NCBI GenBank assembly: GCA_020881915.1
Contig: JAJFPB010000008.1
Location: 1,674,001 to 1,738,000, forward strand
Source: Paramyrothecium sp. XJ0827
Taxonomy: Eukaryota; Ascomycota; Sordariomycetes; Hypocreales; Stachybotryaceae
Direction of reading: 5' to 3'
Length of the DNA: 64,000 nt
In this document: in pieces, positions 1-10,218 of the stretch
Layout of the letters: each line of letters starts with the position of its first letter
Position numbering within the stretch: position 1 is the first letter of the stretch
The notes under the pieces: model-generated
Seen by the model: the letters and a program-made list of their open reading frames with translations, nothing else
The model's database searches: none
Told to the model about the DNA's origin: nothing
Translations under genes and position numbers: made by a program

Positions 1-1394
1 GTTCACCCACTTGATGTTCATCCACTTGATGTTCCTCCACTTGATGTTCCTCCACTTGATGTTCCTCCACTTGATGTTCATCCACGTTATGTGCATCCAC
101 TTGATCTTCGTCCACTACTATATCTCGTTGTTAGAGGCTTGGGTTTCAAATTGCAGGAAAGAGCTTATTCATTTTGGCTTTACCTTCTTCAGTCTGCGCC
201 GAACGGCTGAGGATAAACTTCCTGATCGAATTATAATGCGGCACGAGAGAACGTTTTGTTGTGTTGAACTCGAAGGCCTGGAGGTTCTTGGCGGCCACCC
301 ACCCTACCGAGCTCTTCTCAGGGAAATCGGTACCGTCGAAATACATGACGGGAAATTGTCTACCTCCAACAAATGGCCCGCCATCTTGGTATCCGCTCGC
401 CCATCTAAGTTCCTTATATCGCTTCGAGTAGATGTAACACGACGGTACGTGGGACAGCAAGCCCAAGTCCTCGAGTGTGCCAGGGACGCCTACATCCTCG
501 AGGTGGTCCTGAGGCAGAATCAACACTGCTAACCATTCCCTCGATTTTTTCCAGTAGGCAAGGTATATGCCGCCTGGTTCGGGATTATGGATATATGTTT
601 GCTCGTCTTGTTGTCGAGTCTCCATTGTGTTCCTGGAAAGACGGGTACGCCTGCGATACCTGGTCAGCATTGTTGGACAGAACTGTTGATAAGTTGCCGC
701 ACCTTCGAGCTCGTTTGTCGGAATCTGATTGCCCGTTTGTGTCGACTTGAGGACGGCGACGTTTCCTTCTTCGTCTCGGCGGCGGGACTTCATCAAATCC
801 TGCCTTGAGCGAATGTAAGCGACATGTGCAGCGAAGCTGAAAACCAGAACTTACAATTGACTCAATATCACCCAAATCTTCCCCTTGATTGTTGACCAAT
901 GTCGCCGAGCTGGAACAATCAAGCTGAAAACTCTCCGCCCTTTCTGGCACATCGCCCTCCTCGTCGGTATCTGCGTGGGCGGATACAACTACTTCGATTG
1001 CAGATGGCTCGGAATCATCGTCACACAGTCTCTCCATTACTTTCCTAACGCCTGACGGTCCGATGGTCGTAATCCAAGCCTTACAGAAGCTTTCTAATAT
1101 CTCGTTTACCGCGAACTCGTAAGCGGCCTGCTTCTCACCAATGGAGCTTTCATGCTGAACCATCAAGTTCTTCATTTGGCAGCCCAAATCGGCAATCGTT
1201 GTATGCAGCTGCATGATCTCCCCGGGCTCACAGAGGGTAAGCTTGCCATGGGCTTCACCAATACCTGCTATCATCGAGTCGATCTGCTTCTGATAAATGA
1301 CATGTGGAGACTCAATCGTGCTGCAGTCTTGCTTGAACTTGAGGAAATGTCCTTCCACAGCATTGGCTAGCTGTAAGAGCTCGGAAAATGCCAT
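1..1394 (-). CDS. Uncharacterised protein, C-terminus off the window edge
   Basis: I do not recognise this family. Proposed exons on the minus strand are 1394..855, 799..184 and 117..beyond 1. Intron 1 (854..800, 55 nt) runs GTAAGT to GCAG, joins the two large open frames in phase 0 and needs no stop. A third exon is supported by a 66-nt intron (183..118, GTAAAG to ATATAG) with a CTAAC branch point 12 nt before the acceptor. It bypasses the TGA at 146-148 and continues in frame into an acidic pentapeptide repeat (V-D/E-E-H-Q). The N-terminal 180 residues look helical and hydrophilic, with an acidic stretch near residue 150. Residues about 180-230 are basic (KSRRR, YRRRTR). Residues about 250-385 form a compact Trp/Tyr-rich region resembling a small fungal globular domain. 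Without exon 3 the protein would be 397 aa. Nuclear location is only a guess from the basic stretches. Confidence 0.6.
8..112. repeat. 15-bp coding minisatellite, 7 units
   Basis: Seven tandem 15-bp units on the pattern CACTTGATGTTCMTC start at 8, 23, 38, 53, 68, 83 and 98. The middle units are near-identical and the last two diverge. Fifteen is a multiple of three, so length changes keep any reading frame. Read on the minus strand the array gives V-D/E-E-H-Q repeats, in frame with the gene at 1..1394 through the proposed intron. It probably extends beyond the window edge. Confidence 0.9.
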
Positions 1395-3533
1395 CGTTGT
1401 CTATAGACTCAACAAGGTCCAGACTGATTCGGCACGAAAAGTTAGGAGAAAAATGGGGGGTTTTCCACCGCGGCTCGCGGCTGTGTAGGTAGTATCGCTC
1501 TGAAGGAGACTCTCGTTTTTGAGTAGCACAGGTAATATGAATAATTGATTGCTTCTAGACGATATCGGCAGATGCCGTTGATCAGATGAATTTGACACGC
1601 ATCACAAATGGCATTAAAGCCATCGCGAATAGACAGAAGGTAAAGAAGTATCCCGAGTAGACCGTCGCGTACGACCGACGAGCGGGGGATGCCATCCATT
1701 TTGGAGAGCTGAGAAAAAGAAATACTAGAACATCATAACCAATCTTTGGTGACTGAACCAACGCAATGTATCGAGCCAACAGTCGAAACACCCTGGCTCT
1801 TCATCCCGTGATTCGTTCACGCTGCGCCATACAGGCATATTCCAGGTTGGGAAAAGGTATAGGTACATGTGATTCGCTACCGACACAGCGGAATCACTTC
1901 GAGCGATGGATTTCAAGCGTCATTAGAGTATTTCGAGATCCACTTACTTGCGCGAGCTTCTACGTTCGGCCAGAGAGGATGGACGTGACCGTTCGTCTTC
2001 ACAGCGCTAGTGCTGCGCTGTCAGCATCAGCTCATCTGCCCATGTCAATTCGCTTGAACTTGTGACTTGTACGAACGAGAGCGGCCTTGAATGGCCAACA
2101 TTGGCCCAAGCATTTCGTTGCGGTGAATCAGTGGCAACAGCTAATAAATCGTTCGGTGCACAGTATGAGGGAAATTGCTGAATGGGTCAAAGGTTTTGTT
2201 GCTTCCAAGTGATGAATGTGGCTTTGACTCGTGTAACTCACTGTTTGACCGTGGTATTGGTTGTCGGAACCCCTACTCTACAAAATGTTCATGTCGCCAA
2301 AGGATATGTGTTGTAAAAAGTGAGGTCTGCTCTGATCGAATAGAGATAAAGTCTTCAGAGAATGTTATTGGGGTCTTCACAGCTTGCGACGACTAATCGA
2401 TGGCGCTTCAAAGTAAAATCTCATGCCTACTGGTGTCGCACCGCCGTTGGGCTGGACATTTTGTGTGAAGCTCTCTGATGATGCTTCAGAAAAGGCACCT
2501 TTTGGTGTGAGTCATTTTGGTAAGTTTCAAAGAGCCGATGTCTGAAGCGACAGCTTGGAAATTAGCAGCAATCCCGCGCTTAGAACCTCCAGGTGCTCGT
2601 CGTTGTCGAGGCCAATCTGACTGGCCTGAGTGTTGCTAAGAAGGATGAGAACGGATGCGCCCTCAGTCGATCAAGCGCCAACTAACTGCAGAATGTCCCA
2701 AACAATGTTCCAGGGTTCTTCACGGAAAAGACCAGCTTACTTGGACGTCAACGCTAAAGACAAATTACCATTTCGGCATTACGATGTCTCTGAGATGCAG
2801 TAGTCTTCCTCGGCGACAGCAACCGGGCTCTGGGTCCATTGCGGGTAGTAGGTATGGACTGAACCTCGACGGCTGGGACCTGGCGAAGTAGCTCGGTATC
2901 ATGGTTGCTTGTCATTGGAATCAGCCATGAAGGTTTGCAACGACATCAGCGTGCCCAGAACCACGACGATCGTTACGGGACTTTAGAGGTCGGTCGGAGG
3001 CCATGCAACGGACATCTCCTTTGATGTTAGTGGTCGTTCAGCTAGCTAGCAGAATATTGGGATGGATGTTGCGGAGGAGTCCTCTATCGCATCGAAGGGA
3101 GAGATCCCCTTGGTGTTCAGACGTCCATTGGATGAGTTTGTTCTGTTCACCGAACCAAACTTAAGCCAATTGTGGCACGGGATGAACCCGATTCTACGTG
3201 TGATTGAAAGTGACGGAAGGCATCCGACGCCAGCTAAGGTACCTACCTTCGGGTGGAAGATTGTACAGTGCGCGCATACGGTTATCATGCTTTACCACAC
3301 GGACTCGCCGGGGGCTTTACGCGACCACTTTATCGATTGTCTGCCGGACGCGCCGCGCGACGCGAACACGACGATCATGTATGGGCGTTTCTTTTTCGTT
3401 ACAGTATTGCTGCGCATCCCCTCCTGATTCTTTCCACAGCTTCCAGCGTACCGTTCTTCCAGTTCTTCTGCTTTTGTTCTGCTACAATTCATGCCTTGAT
3501 AGAACAGCCGTCTGAAAGGAACCACCATCCGCC
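1395..3533. other. Intergenic region with MSH6 promoter; no convincing gene
   Basis: Open frames here are short, overlap one another on both strands and show no recognisable domain. The longest is 121 codons (3062..3427, plus strand) and lies where the MSH6 promoter and leader should be. The left part presumably carries the promoter of the minus-strand gene starting at 1394. The right part holds ACGCG elements and a pyrimidine-rich leader before the MSH6 start. Confidence 0.6.
3319..3365. promoter_or_regulatory. Three ACGCG (MCB-like) elements upstream of MSH6
   Basis: ACGCGA at 3319-3324, ACGCG at 3348-3352 and ACGCGA at 3360-3365 lie about 170-215 bp before the MSH6 start codon. ACGCG is the core of the MluI cell-cycle box bound by MBF (Mbp1/Swi6), which drives DNA replication and repair genes at G1/S in yeasts. 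Assigning this function here is inference from motif and position. Confidence 0.45.
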
Positions 3534-6500
3534 ATGGCAGCTGACAAGGCGAGCACTGCTCGCACACCGGCAAAGGCCACTAAGCCTTCTGCCTCTGCCT
3601 CTTCTTCCGTTAAGCAGCGTTCCATCTATTCTTTCTTCCAAAAGTCGTCTCCTGCCGCAGCTCCTGCGTCCTCTCCCCTATCAAAGGTCTCTCCTGCTCC
3701 GAGCCAATCCTCCTGTTTGAAAGAAACAACCAAGGCCAACTCTATGCCCAAGCTTAAGCAATCCTCCTCCAAAATCGACACGCCCGTGCCTAGTAGCGAC
3801 ATGCTCGAGCCGCCGAGTTCCCAGGAGAACGTGGGCTCGGCCAGAGTCAAGAGAGAGAAGAAGCCTTCACTGGCAACAGCTGCGGTAGCGGGCAGCAGCC
3901 CAACCCGAGCAGTAAGTCCTGCTTGCTTTATTTACACACCATCGCCTCTATGAGCAGACGAACTGATCAAGTGTCTCTAGACTAAGAAGGCCGTGAACTA
4001 CGCCGAATCCTCTGACGAGGACGAGCCTTTCGCGTACGGGCGATCATCGAGGCCTCAACGAAGCAGGGGGCGACAGAACGTCGTCAAGGACGAGGACGAA
4101 TATGCCGAGAATGACGACGACGACGCCGCTGTTGAAGAAAATGATGGTTCGCAACACGCAGAAGAACCCCGTGTAATCCTATCGAGTACTAACGTGTTTT
4201 GGTAGACGATATGGACGACTTCATCGTTTCGGACGAATCAGACGAGGGTCACAGCAAGGCAAAGAAGCGAAAGAGACCGGCAAAGGCACCAACAGCCCGG
4301 AAGCGATCTCAAATGCTGCCTTCCATCGAGTCTGCCGAGAAAGAAGAGCCAATCGATTACAAGGACGACGAACTTATGGGCGATATCCCATCCGCCTCGA
4401 CGGCAGCCCAGTGGAATTACGACCCTCTCTCGACAGACAAACGGCCCGTTACGACCCCTGCCGCAAGAGCTGTGAAAGATTCAAAAACTAAGGAAAAGGC
4501 ATACACCAGGGATCCCGAGCAGCGCTACCCTTGGCTGGCTAATATCCGGGACAAGGAGAAGCGGACGCCTGGCGATCCTGAGTATGACCCTCGGACGGTG
4601 TTCATTCCTCCGATGGCCTGGGCCAAATTCTCGCCTTTCGAGAAGCAGTATTGGGAGATTAAGCAGAACCACTGGGACACCATCGTTTTTTTCAAGAAGG
4701 GCAAGTTCTACGAGCTCTATGAGAATGATGCCACCGTTGGACACCAAGAGTTCGATCTCAAAATGACGGACAGGGTCAACATGCGCATGGTTGGCGTGCC
4801 GGAGAGCTCCCTCGATCACTGGGTGAACCAGTTCATTGCTAAGCAATACAAGGTGGCCCGTGTCGACCAGATGGAAACAAACCTTGGCAAGGAGATGCGA
4901 GAGCGACAGGACACCAGCGGCAAGAAAGCCGACAAGGTTATTTCTCGCCAATTGGCTTGTGTCCTTACTGCAGGCACACTGGTTGACGGTAGTATGCTCC
5001 AAGACGATATGGCCGCATATTGCGTCGCGATCAAGGAATCGGTCGTGGACGACGCGCCGGCCTTCGGAATCGCCATTGCAGATACAGCCACCGGTCGTTT
5101 CTTCCTCTCTGGCTTCGTGGACGACGCAGACCTGACCAAATTCGAAACACTCATTGCTCAACTCAGGCCCCGGGAACTACTTCTCGAGAAATCACATGTT
5201 TCCACCAAAGTTCTGCGCATTCTCAAGACTGGCACTAGTCCAACTACCATCTGGACACATCTCAAACCGGGGACTGAGTTCTGGGACGCTGAAACATCTC
5301 GCCGAGAACTGAGCTGTGGTAAATATTTTGCAAAGGAAGAAGAGCAGGATGAGGTCTGGCCCGAAGTTCTTCAGGAGCATAAAGACAATGACCTTGTCAT
5401 GTCCGCCATTGGCGGCTTGGTCTCCTACTTGCGGCTGCTTAAGCTTGAGCGACCACTGCTCTCCCAGGGAAACTTTGAAACGTACAACCCGATTCAAAAG
5501 AACAGCTCGTTGGTGTTGGATGGCCAGACTCTTATCAATCTTGAACTCTTCGCAAACTCCGCTAACGGCGGCTCCGAAGGAACATTATTTACACTGCTTA
5601 ACAGGTGTGTGACGCCATTCGGAAAGCGCCTCTTCCGTCAATGGGTAGCACACCCTCTGTGCAATATCGGACGCATCAACGAACGCCTGGATGCGGTTGA
5701 AATGTTCAACGCAGACCAATCCGTCCGTGAGCAGTTCGCTTCCCAGTTGGTTAAGATGCCAGATCTGGAACGACTCATTTCTCGGATTCATGCCGGGGTG
5801 TGCAAAGCCGAGGACTTTGTTCGGGTGCTCGAAGGATTCGAGCAAATCCAATACACCATGGAGATGACTAGTGCTTTCAAGGGTGGCAACGCACTCGTCG
5901 ACCGACTCATTTCCTCAATGCCCGATCTTGAGGAGCCGCTCAGCTATTGGAGGACGGCTTTTGACCGCCGACGAGCGCGGGAGGAGAAATTACTGATCCC
6001 CGAGCGCGGCATTGATGAGGAGTTTGACGCGAGCCAAGAGAACATTGACCAGATCAAGGCACAGTTGGAAGAACTCCTGGCGGAGAAGAAGTCCGAGCTT
6101 AAGTGCAGAAGCCTCAAGTTCACAGACGTAGGCAAGGAGATTTACCAGATCGAGGCACCCAAGAGCGTCAAGGTGCCCTCGACTTGGCGCCAGATGTCCG
6201 CTACGAAAGATGTCAAGCGATGGTATTATCCACAACTCACAAAGCTTGTTCGTGACCTGCAAGAGGCGGAAGAAACGCATTCGCAGCTTGTGCGAGACGT
6301 TGCGTCACGTTTCTTCCAGAAGTTTGACGTGGACTACGGCACGTGGTTACGCGCGATCGAGGTTGTCGCTCAGCTAGACTGTCTGGTCAGCCTTTCCAAG
6401 GCCTCTGCTGCTCTTGGTGAACCGAGTTGCCGGCCTCAGTTCCTTGACGGCGAACGCAGCGTGGTTGAGTTTGACGAGCTGCGACATCCTTGCATGATCA

Positions 6501-7335
6501 ATACCGTCACGGATTTCATTCCTAATGATGTCAAACTAGGTGGTGATCAAGCCAAGATTAACCTCCTCACTGGTGCCAACGCAGCTGGAAAATCGACAAT
6601 CCTGCGCATGGTAAGTCAAACCACGTACTACTAGAAGACTTCATTACTAATTCTTCGTAGTCTTGCATTGCAGTCATTATGGCTCAAATAGGATGCTACG
6701 TTCCCGCTGTCTCTGCGCGACTCACCCCTGTTGACCGGATCATGTCGCGTCTTGGTGCCAACGACAACATCTTTGCCGCCCAGTCTACCTTCTTTGTTGA
6801 GCTGTCAGAGACAAAGAAGATCCTGTCCGAGGCTACTCCCAGGTCGCTGGTCATCCTTGATGAGCTTGGTCGTGGCACCAGCTCGTACGATGGTGTCGCT
6901 GTGGCCCAAGCCGTGCTCCATCACGTAGCCACTCACATTGGCTGCGTGGGATTCTTCGCCACGCATTATCACTCACTCGCAACTGAGTTTGAGAATCATC
7001 CGGAGATCCGTGCTCGGCGAATGCGTATCCATGTCGATGATGATGAGCGAAGGGTGACTTTCCTATACAAGCTTGAGGATGGCGTCGCCGAGGGCAGCTT
7101 TGGCATGCACTGTGCTGCCATGTGCGGCATCAATGATCGGGTCATTGAGAGGGCGGAGGTTGCTGCCAAAGAGTGGGAGCATACCAGCCGTCTCAAGGAC
7201 AGCCTTGAGAAAGCTAAAACTGGATGCTATATCCCACTTGGCATCCTCAGCGACGTCGGTTCGCTTCTCGGTGATAAAGGAGACTTTGGACAGATGGGTA
7301 TGGATGTCCTTTTTAAGGCTATTGAGGGATTATAA
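3534..7335 (+). CDS. MSH6: DNA mismatch repair protein Msh6 (MutS homologue 6)
   Basis: Subunit of the nuclear MutS-alpha heterodimer (Msh2-Msh6), which recognises base-base mismatches and small loops. Exons 3534..3911, 3981..4170, 4206..6610 and 6661..7335 give 1215 aa, a usual fungal Msh6 length. A PCNA-interacting PIP box (QxxIxxFF) lies at about residues 28-35, followed by a disordered Ser/Pro/Lys-rich and acidic tail with a basic NLS-like cluster near residue 207. The mismatch-wedging motif (KGKFYELYE, the Phe-x-Glu element) is near residue 355. The ATPase has Walker A (GANAAGKST, near 978), Walker B (VILDELGRGTS, near 1055) and an H-loop (FATHYH). Introns are 69, 35 and 50 nt; the second has a TACTAAC branch point and the third follows Walker A directly. 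The start ATG sits in CGCCATGGC. All catalytic motifs appear intact. Confidence 0.97.
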
Positions 7336-8424
7336 TGGGTTCAGTTGTAGTTTCGGCAAAGGCAACTGGATGGATGCTTTTAAATTTGATGGCAGGACCT
7401 TTTCGGCGTTACGGACTTGGGACACGTTTAACAAGCAAGTCTGGGATAGGAAGCGGAGTGAAGGACTCTGCTGAGGATGCTCAAAACAATATGAATGGTT
7501 GGAGCGATGTGATCTTTCTGGGCGTCAATTATGGAACGATGCTGCGGCGGAGGTTGGCGACTGGGATGCGCCGTGTTTGTAGAAACAAAGTAATTGCTGA
7601 TCAGACAGAAAGTTTGTCGTAACCAAGGTAGACAATGATGATCTTGAAGGCGCATCACCGGGCTCAATGTTAATGCGATTGACGAAACAAAGCAGCTGTG
7701 TCTAGACACCGACTAGAAGGACCGATGCGATGGTCTTTCGCCAGACGGGCTCTCGAAGCTCACGAAGTGTATACACCAGCTCAAAGTGTGGCGTTCTTGG
7801 ATTCTGTAAATGGCAAACTGTCGCTCTCGTTTTCGAGGACAACGCTATGCTGAGCCAAGTAAATACTTGTGTGAAACTTGTCTTCGTAGTGCTTGACTTC
7901 CTGTATAAGAGAGTATCGTATAAACTGAGAATACGGTCATTCAAGTAGGTGCGGGTAAGATCTGCCGTTCGGCAATTTAGCATAAGAAGCTAGCAGCCTT
8001 GGATTTATTTACCAATTTCCCTCTCAACCGTCCTCTGAATTTTTCGGAAGATATGCGAATATTCCAAATTCCCATGGAAAGTCGTCGCCTCTGCACATAA
8101 GATCAAGGAACCTTAACGCACCTTATTCGATAGCCCAGACCCGCCCCCAGGCGTTAAACCATTCAAAGTAACTCCGCATCCCAGCGGTGCGCGTTCGTTC
8201 TCATGGCCATGCCAACGCATTGTAGCCCTTCCCCTCTTTCCGTCGTCTCCGTGTAGGATTGAACGCGTGTTCGCGAAAGCAGCAGCACCGCCGGTCGATT
8301 TGTAAGGGGACGGACGTAGCCGTGCAGGTAAAAGGTTTGGGAGCAATTCCGTGTCTTTGCACTTGTACTTCATTCTCACAGCAGTAGTAGTTATTATTTA
8401 AATCTTCAATTATCAACCCTGAAA
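7336..8424. other. Intergenic: MSH6 3' region and promoter of the transaldolase-like gene
   Basis: Open frames here are short and without recognisable domains. A C-rich stretch (CCCGCCCCCAGGCG, about 8140-8155) and an A-rich leader precede the start at 8425. I see no RNA gene. Confidence 0.6.
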
Positions 8425-9679
8425 ATGCCCTCTCTGCTAGAATCTCTTCGCCAAGTCACGCAAGTCGATTGCGATACTCTAGACTCTCAAGGTTAGTGGC
8501 ATAGAGTCACGTAAATCCCTAGCTGGCGAATGTTGCTAAATGCAGCCCTTTAAGTGGCGCAAAACCTGGGCCCTTTCGTCGACTCTACTTCAAACCAGGT
8601 GAGGGACCAGTTCTGTCTGGTCGAACGTGGTCAGGGCTAATTTCACTCCTCGTCAAGGCCATTGCATATTTCGAACTATCGCGGCCGGTCCAGGGCCAGG
8701 TCCTCTTACATCATGAAGCACTGATCAAGAGTGCTGTTCAGGATGCTAAGAGCGGACTGGCTGAGAAGTTTCCAGAACTGCCGGCTCCCGAACTCATCGT
8801 TGACATTTTGGTGAGTTCAAGTTGCCCAAGCCTATGCCGCAGTCAAGCATTCCCCTCTCACACGCCGCAAGATGGTCAAGCTCCAACTGCTCATCCTCCC
8901 GAACCTCTCTGGACGTATTCTCGTGCAAACCAACCCAAAATTGTCGTATTCTGTGCAGGGCACCGTGGAAAACGCTGAAAGTGAGTCCTACACAGCGCTT
9001 CATAGCATCCTAAGTAAGCTAACATTGTACTGTAGGAATTGTAACAATCTCTAAAGCGTTGGCACCCGATCTAGACCCAAAACGCGTGTGCATCAAGATA
9101 CCATCAACTTGGGAAGGTCTTCAAGCTTGCCGCATCCTGGAAGAAAGGGGCATCGTCACGCTTGCCACGACCATGTTCTGCATGGAGCAGGCTGCATTGG
9201 CGGCGGATGCTAGGTGCACGTACATTGCCCCCTACGTGAATGAGCTAAAGGTGCATTTTGAGAAGGGATACATTGATCAGAACAAAGCATTTGACTTTTG
9301 CCGTGAAGCTCAGACCTACTACCTGAGCCATGGCCACCGCACGCTTGTGATGGCGGCTTCTTTGACCTCAGTTGACGAGGTGATGCAGCTCGCCGGCATT
9401 CAGCACATCACAGTCTCTCCGGGGCTGCTGCAGGAGCTCGTGAACCGGGATTCTACCACATTGAGCGGGAATCTTGGGGACTATTTCAGCCACGGGCCGA
9501 ACAAAACGTCTTGGGAGACGATAGATTATGGCGAGCTTATCCACAATGAGAGCCGATGGAGACTCGCGTTTACAAGGAGCGGCTTTGGCACCAGCGAAGG
9601 CAAGATCGTACAGGCTATCAACTACTTTTCCGACTTCCAAGAGAAACTTGAGGAGTTGGTGAGGCCGTATCTGGAATAG
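8425..9679 (+). CDS. Transaldolase family protein (fungal atypical branch)
   Basis: Exons 8425..8491, 8555..8598, 8658..8810, 8872..8980 and 9036..9679 give 338 aa, the usual size for transaldolase. Transaldolase moves a dihydroxyacetone unit between sugar phosphates in the non-oxidative pentose phosphate pathway, using a Schiff-base lysine. That lysine lies in RVCIKIPSTWEG, and IVTLATTMFCMEQA and the CTYIAPYVNEL strand follow as in the family. The N-terminus keeps the VDSTSNQAIAYFEL segment. The sequence resembles the fungal branch with SNQ rather than the TTNPS of classical enzymes, so the substrate may differ. The first three introns end in AAG, the fourth in TAG; all four are 55-63 nt. 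The frame is kept only with these junctions, because the nearby CAG sites at 8545 and in intron 2 lead directly to stops. Confidence 0.85.
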
Positions 9680-10218
9680 TCAACGCACCCGGCACTCCGT
9701 GGTTCGAGCTTTGGTTCAGATGGACAGCCAAGTGATGCCAAACTGCAAGCTGCCCACCTGAATACTGTTCCAACGTGTTACTTAAACATTCCGTTCAAGA
9801 AATACAAACATTCTGATGTATTTCTCTTAAAGCAAATCCTAGACGGACGCTCGAAATGCATATTCAAACAATTTGTTTTTGCCTCTGCCCAGTCTCGCCT
9901 TTGGTGCTACCCGCAGAATAGCCCACTGTAGAGCACTTTCGAACCATCTTTGTGTGGCACTCAAGCCATTCAAGGGTGCTCTATTGTTAGTATATTAAGA
10001 GCGTGACTTGTCGGAACAAAGGAAGCGGTCCAAGCCATCAGTACCTCGCGATAACAAAGACAGCTCGGGTTGAGAAGGCCCCTGCGTTCCCAGGTTCAAT
10101 CAGCATTCTCATCCAGTCCGCAGGACCATAAATCTTTAAAGTTGTAATCGAGGCAGGTGTCTTTGTTGTTTGTTCTTGACACTCCAATCCTGACTCCTTG
10201 TTTACATCCTCAACCTGA
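9680..10218. other. Intergenic, nothing recognised
   Basis: No open frame of interest apart from a short minus-strand one (10038..10280) without domain features. This stretch should hold the transaldolase-like 3' end and the promoter of the large gene to the right. Confidence 0.5.

Noticed and set aside
8..112. Short regular repeats as a possible CRISPR array
   Set aside because: Units are directly adjacent with no spacers, and the genome is eukaryotic; it is a coding minisatellite.
11..532. Plus-strand 173-aa frame beginning with MF-I/L-H-L repeats
   Set aside because: It is the reverse reading of the 15-bp minisatellite and of the minus-strand gene; the minus-strand reading is supported by two introns with good signals.
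3062..3427. 121-codon plus-strand frame upstream of MSH6
   Set aside because: No recognisable domain, and it overlaps the expected MSH6 promoter with its ACGCG cluster.
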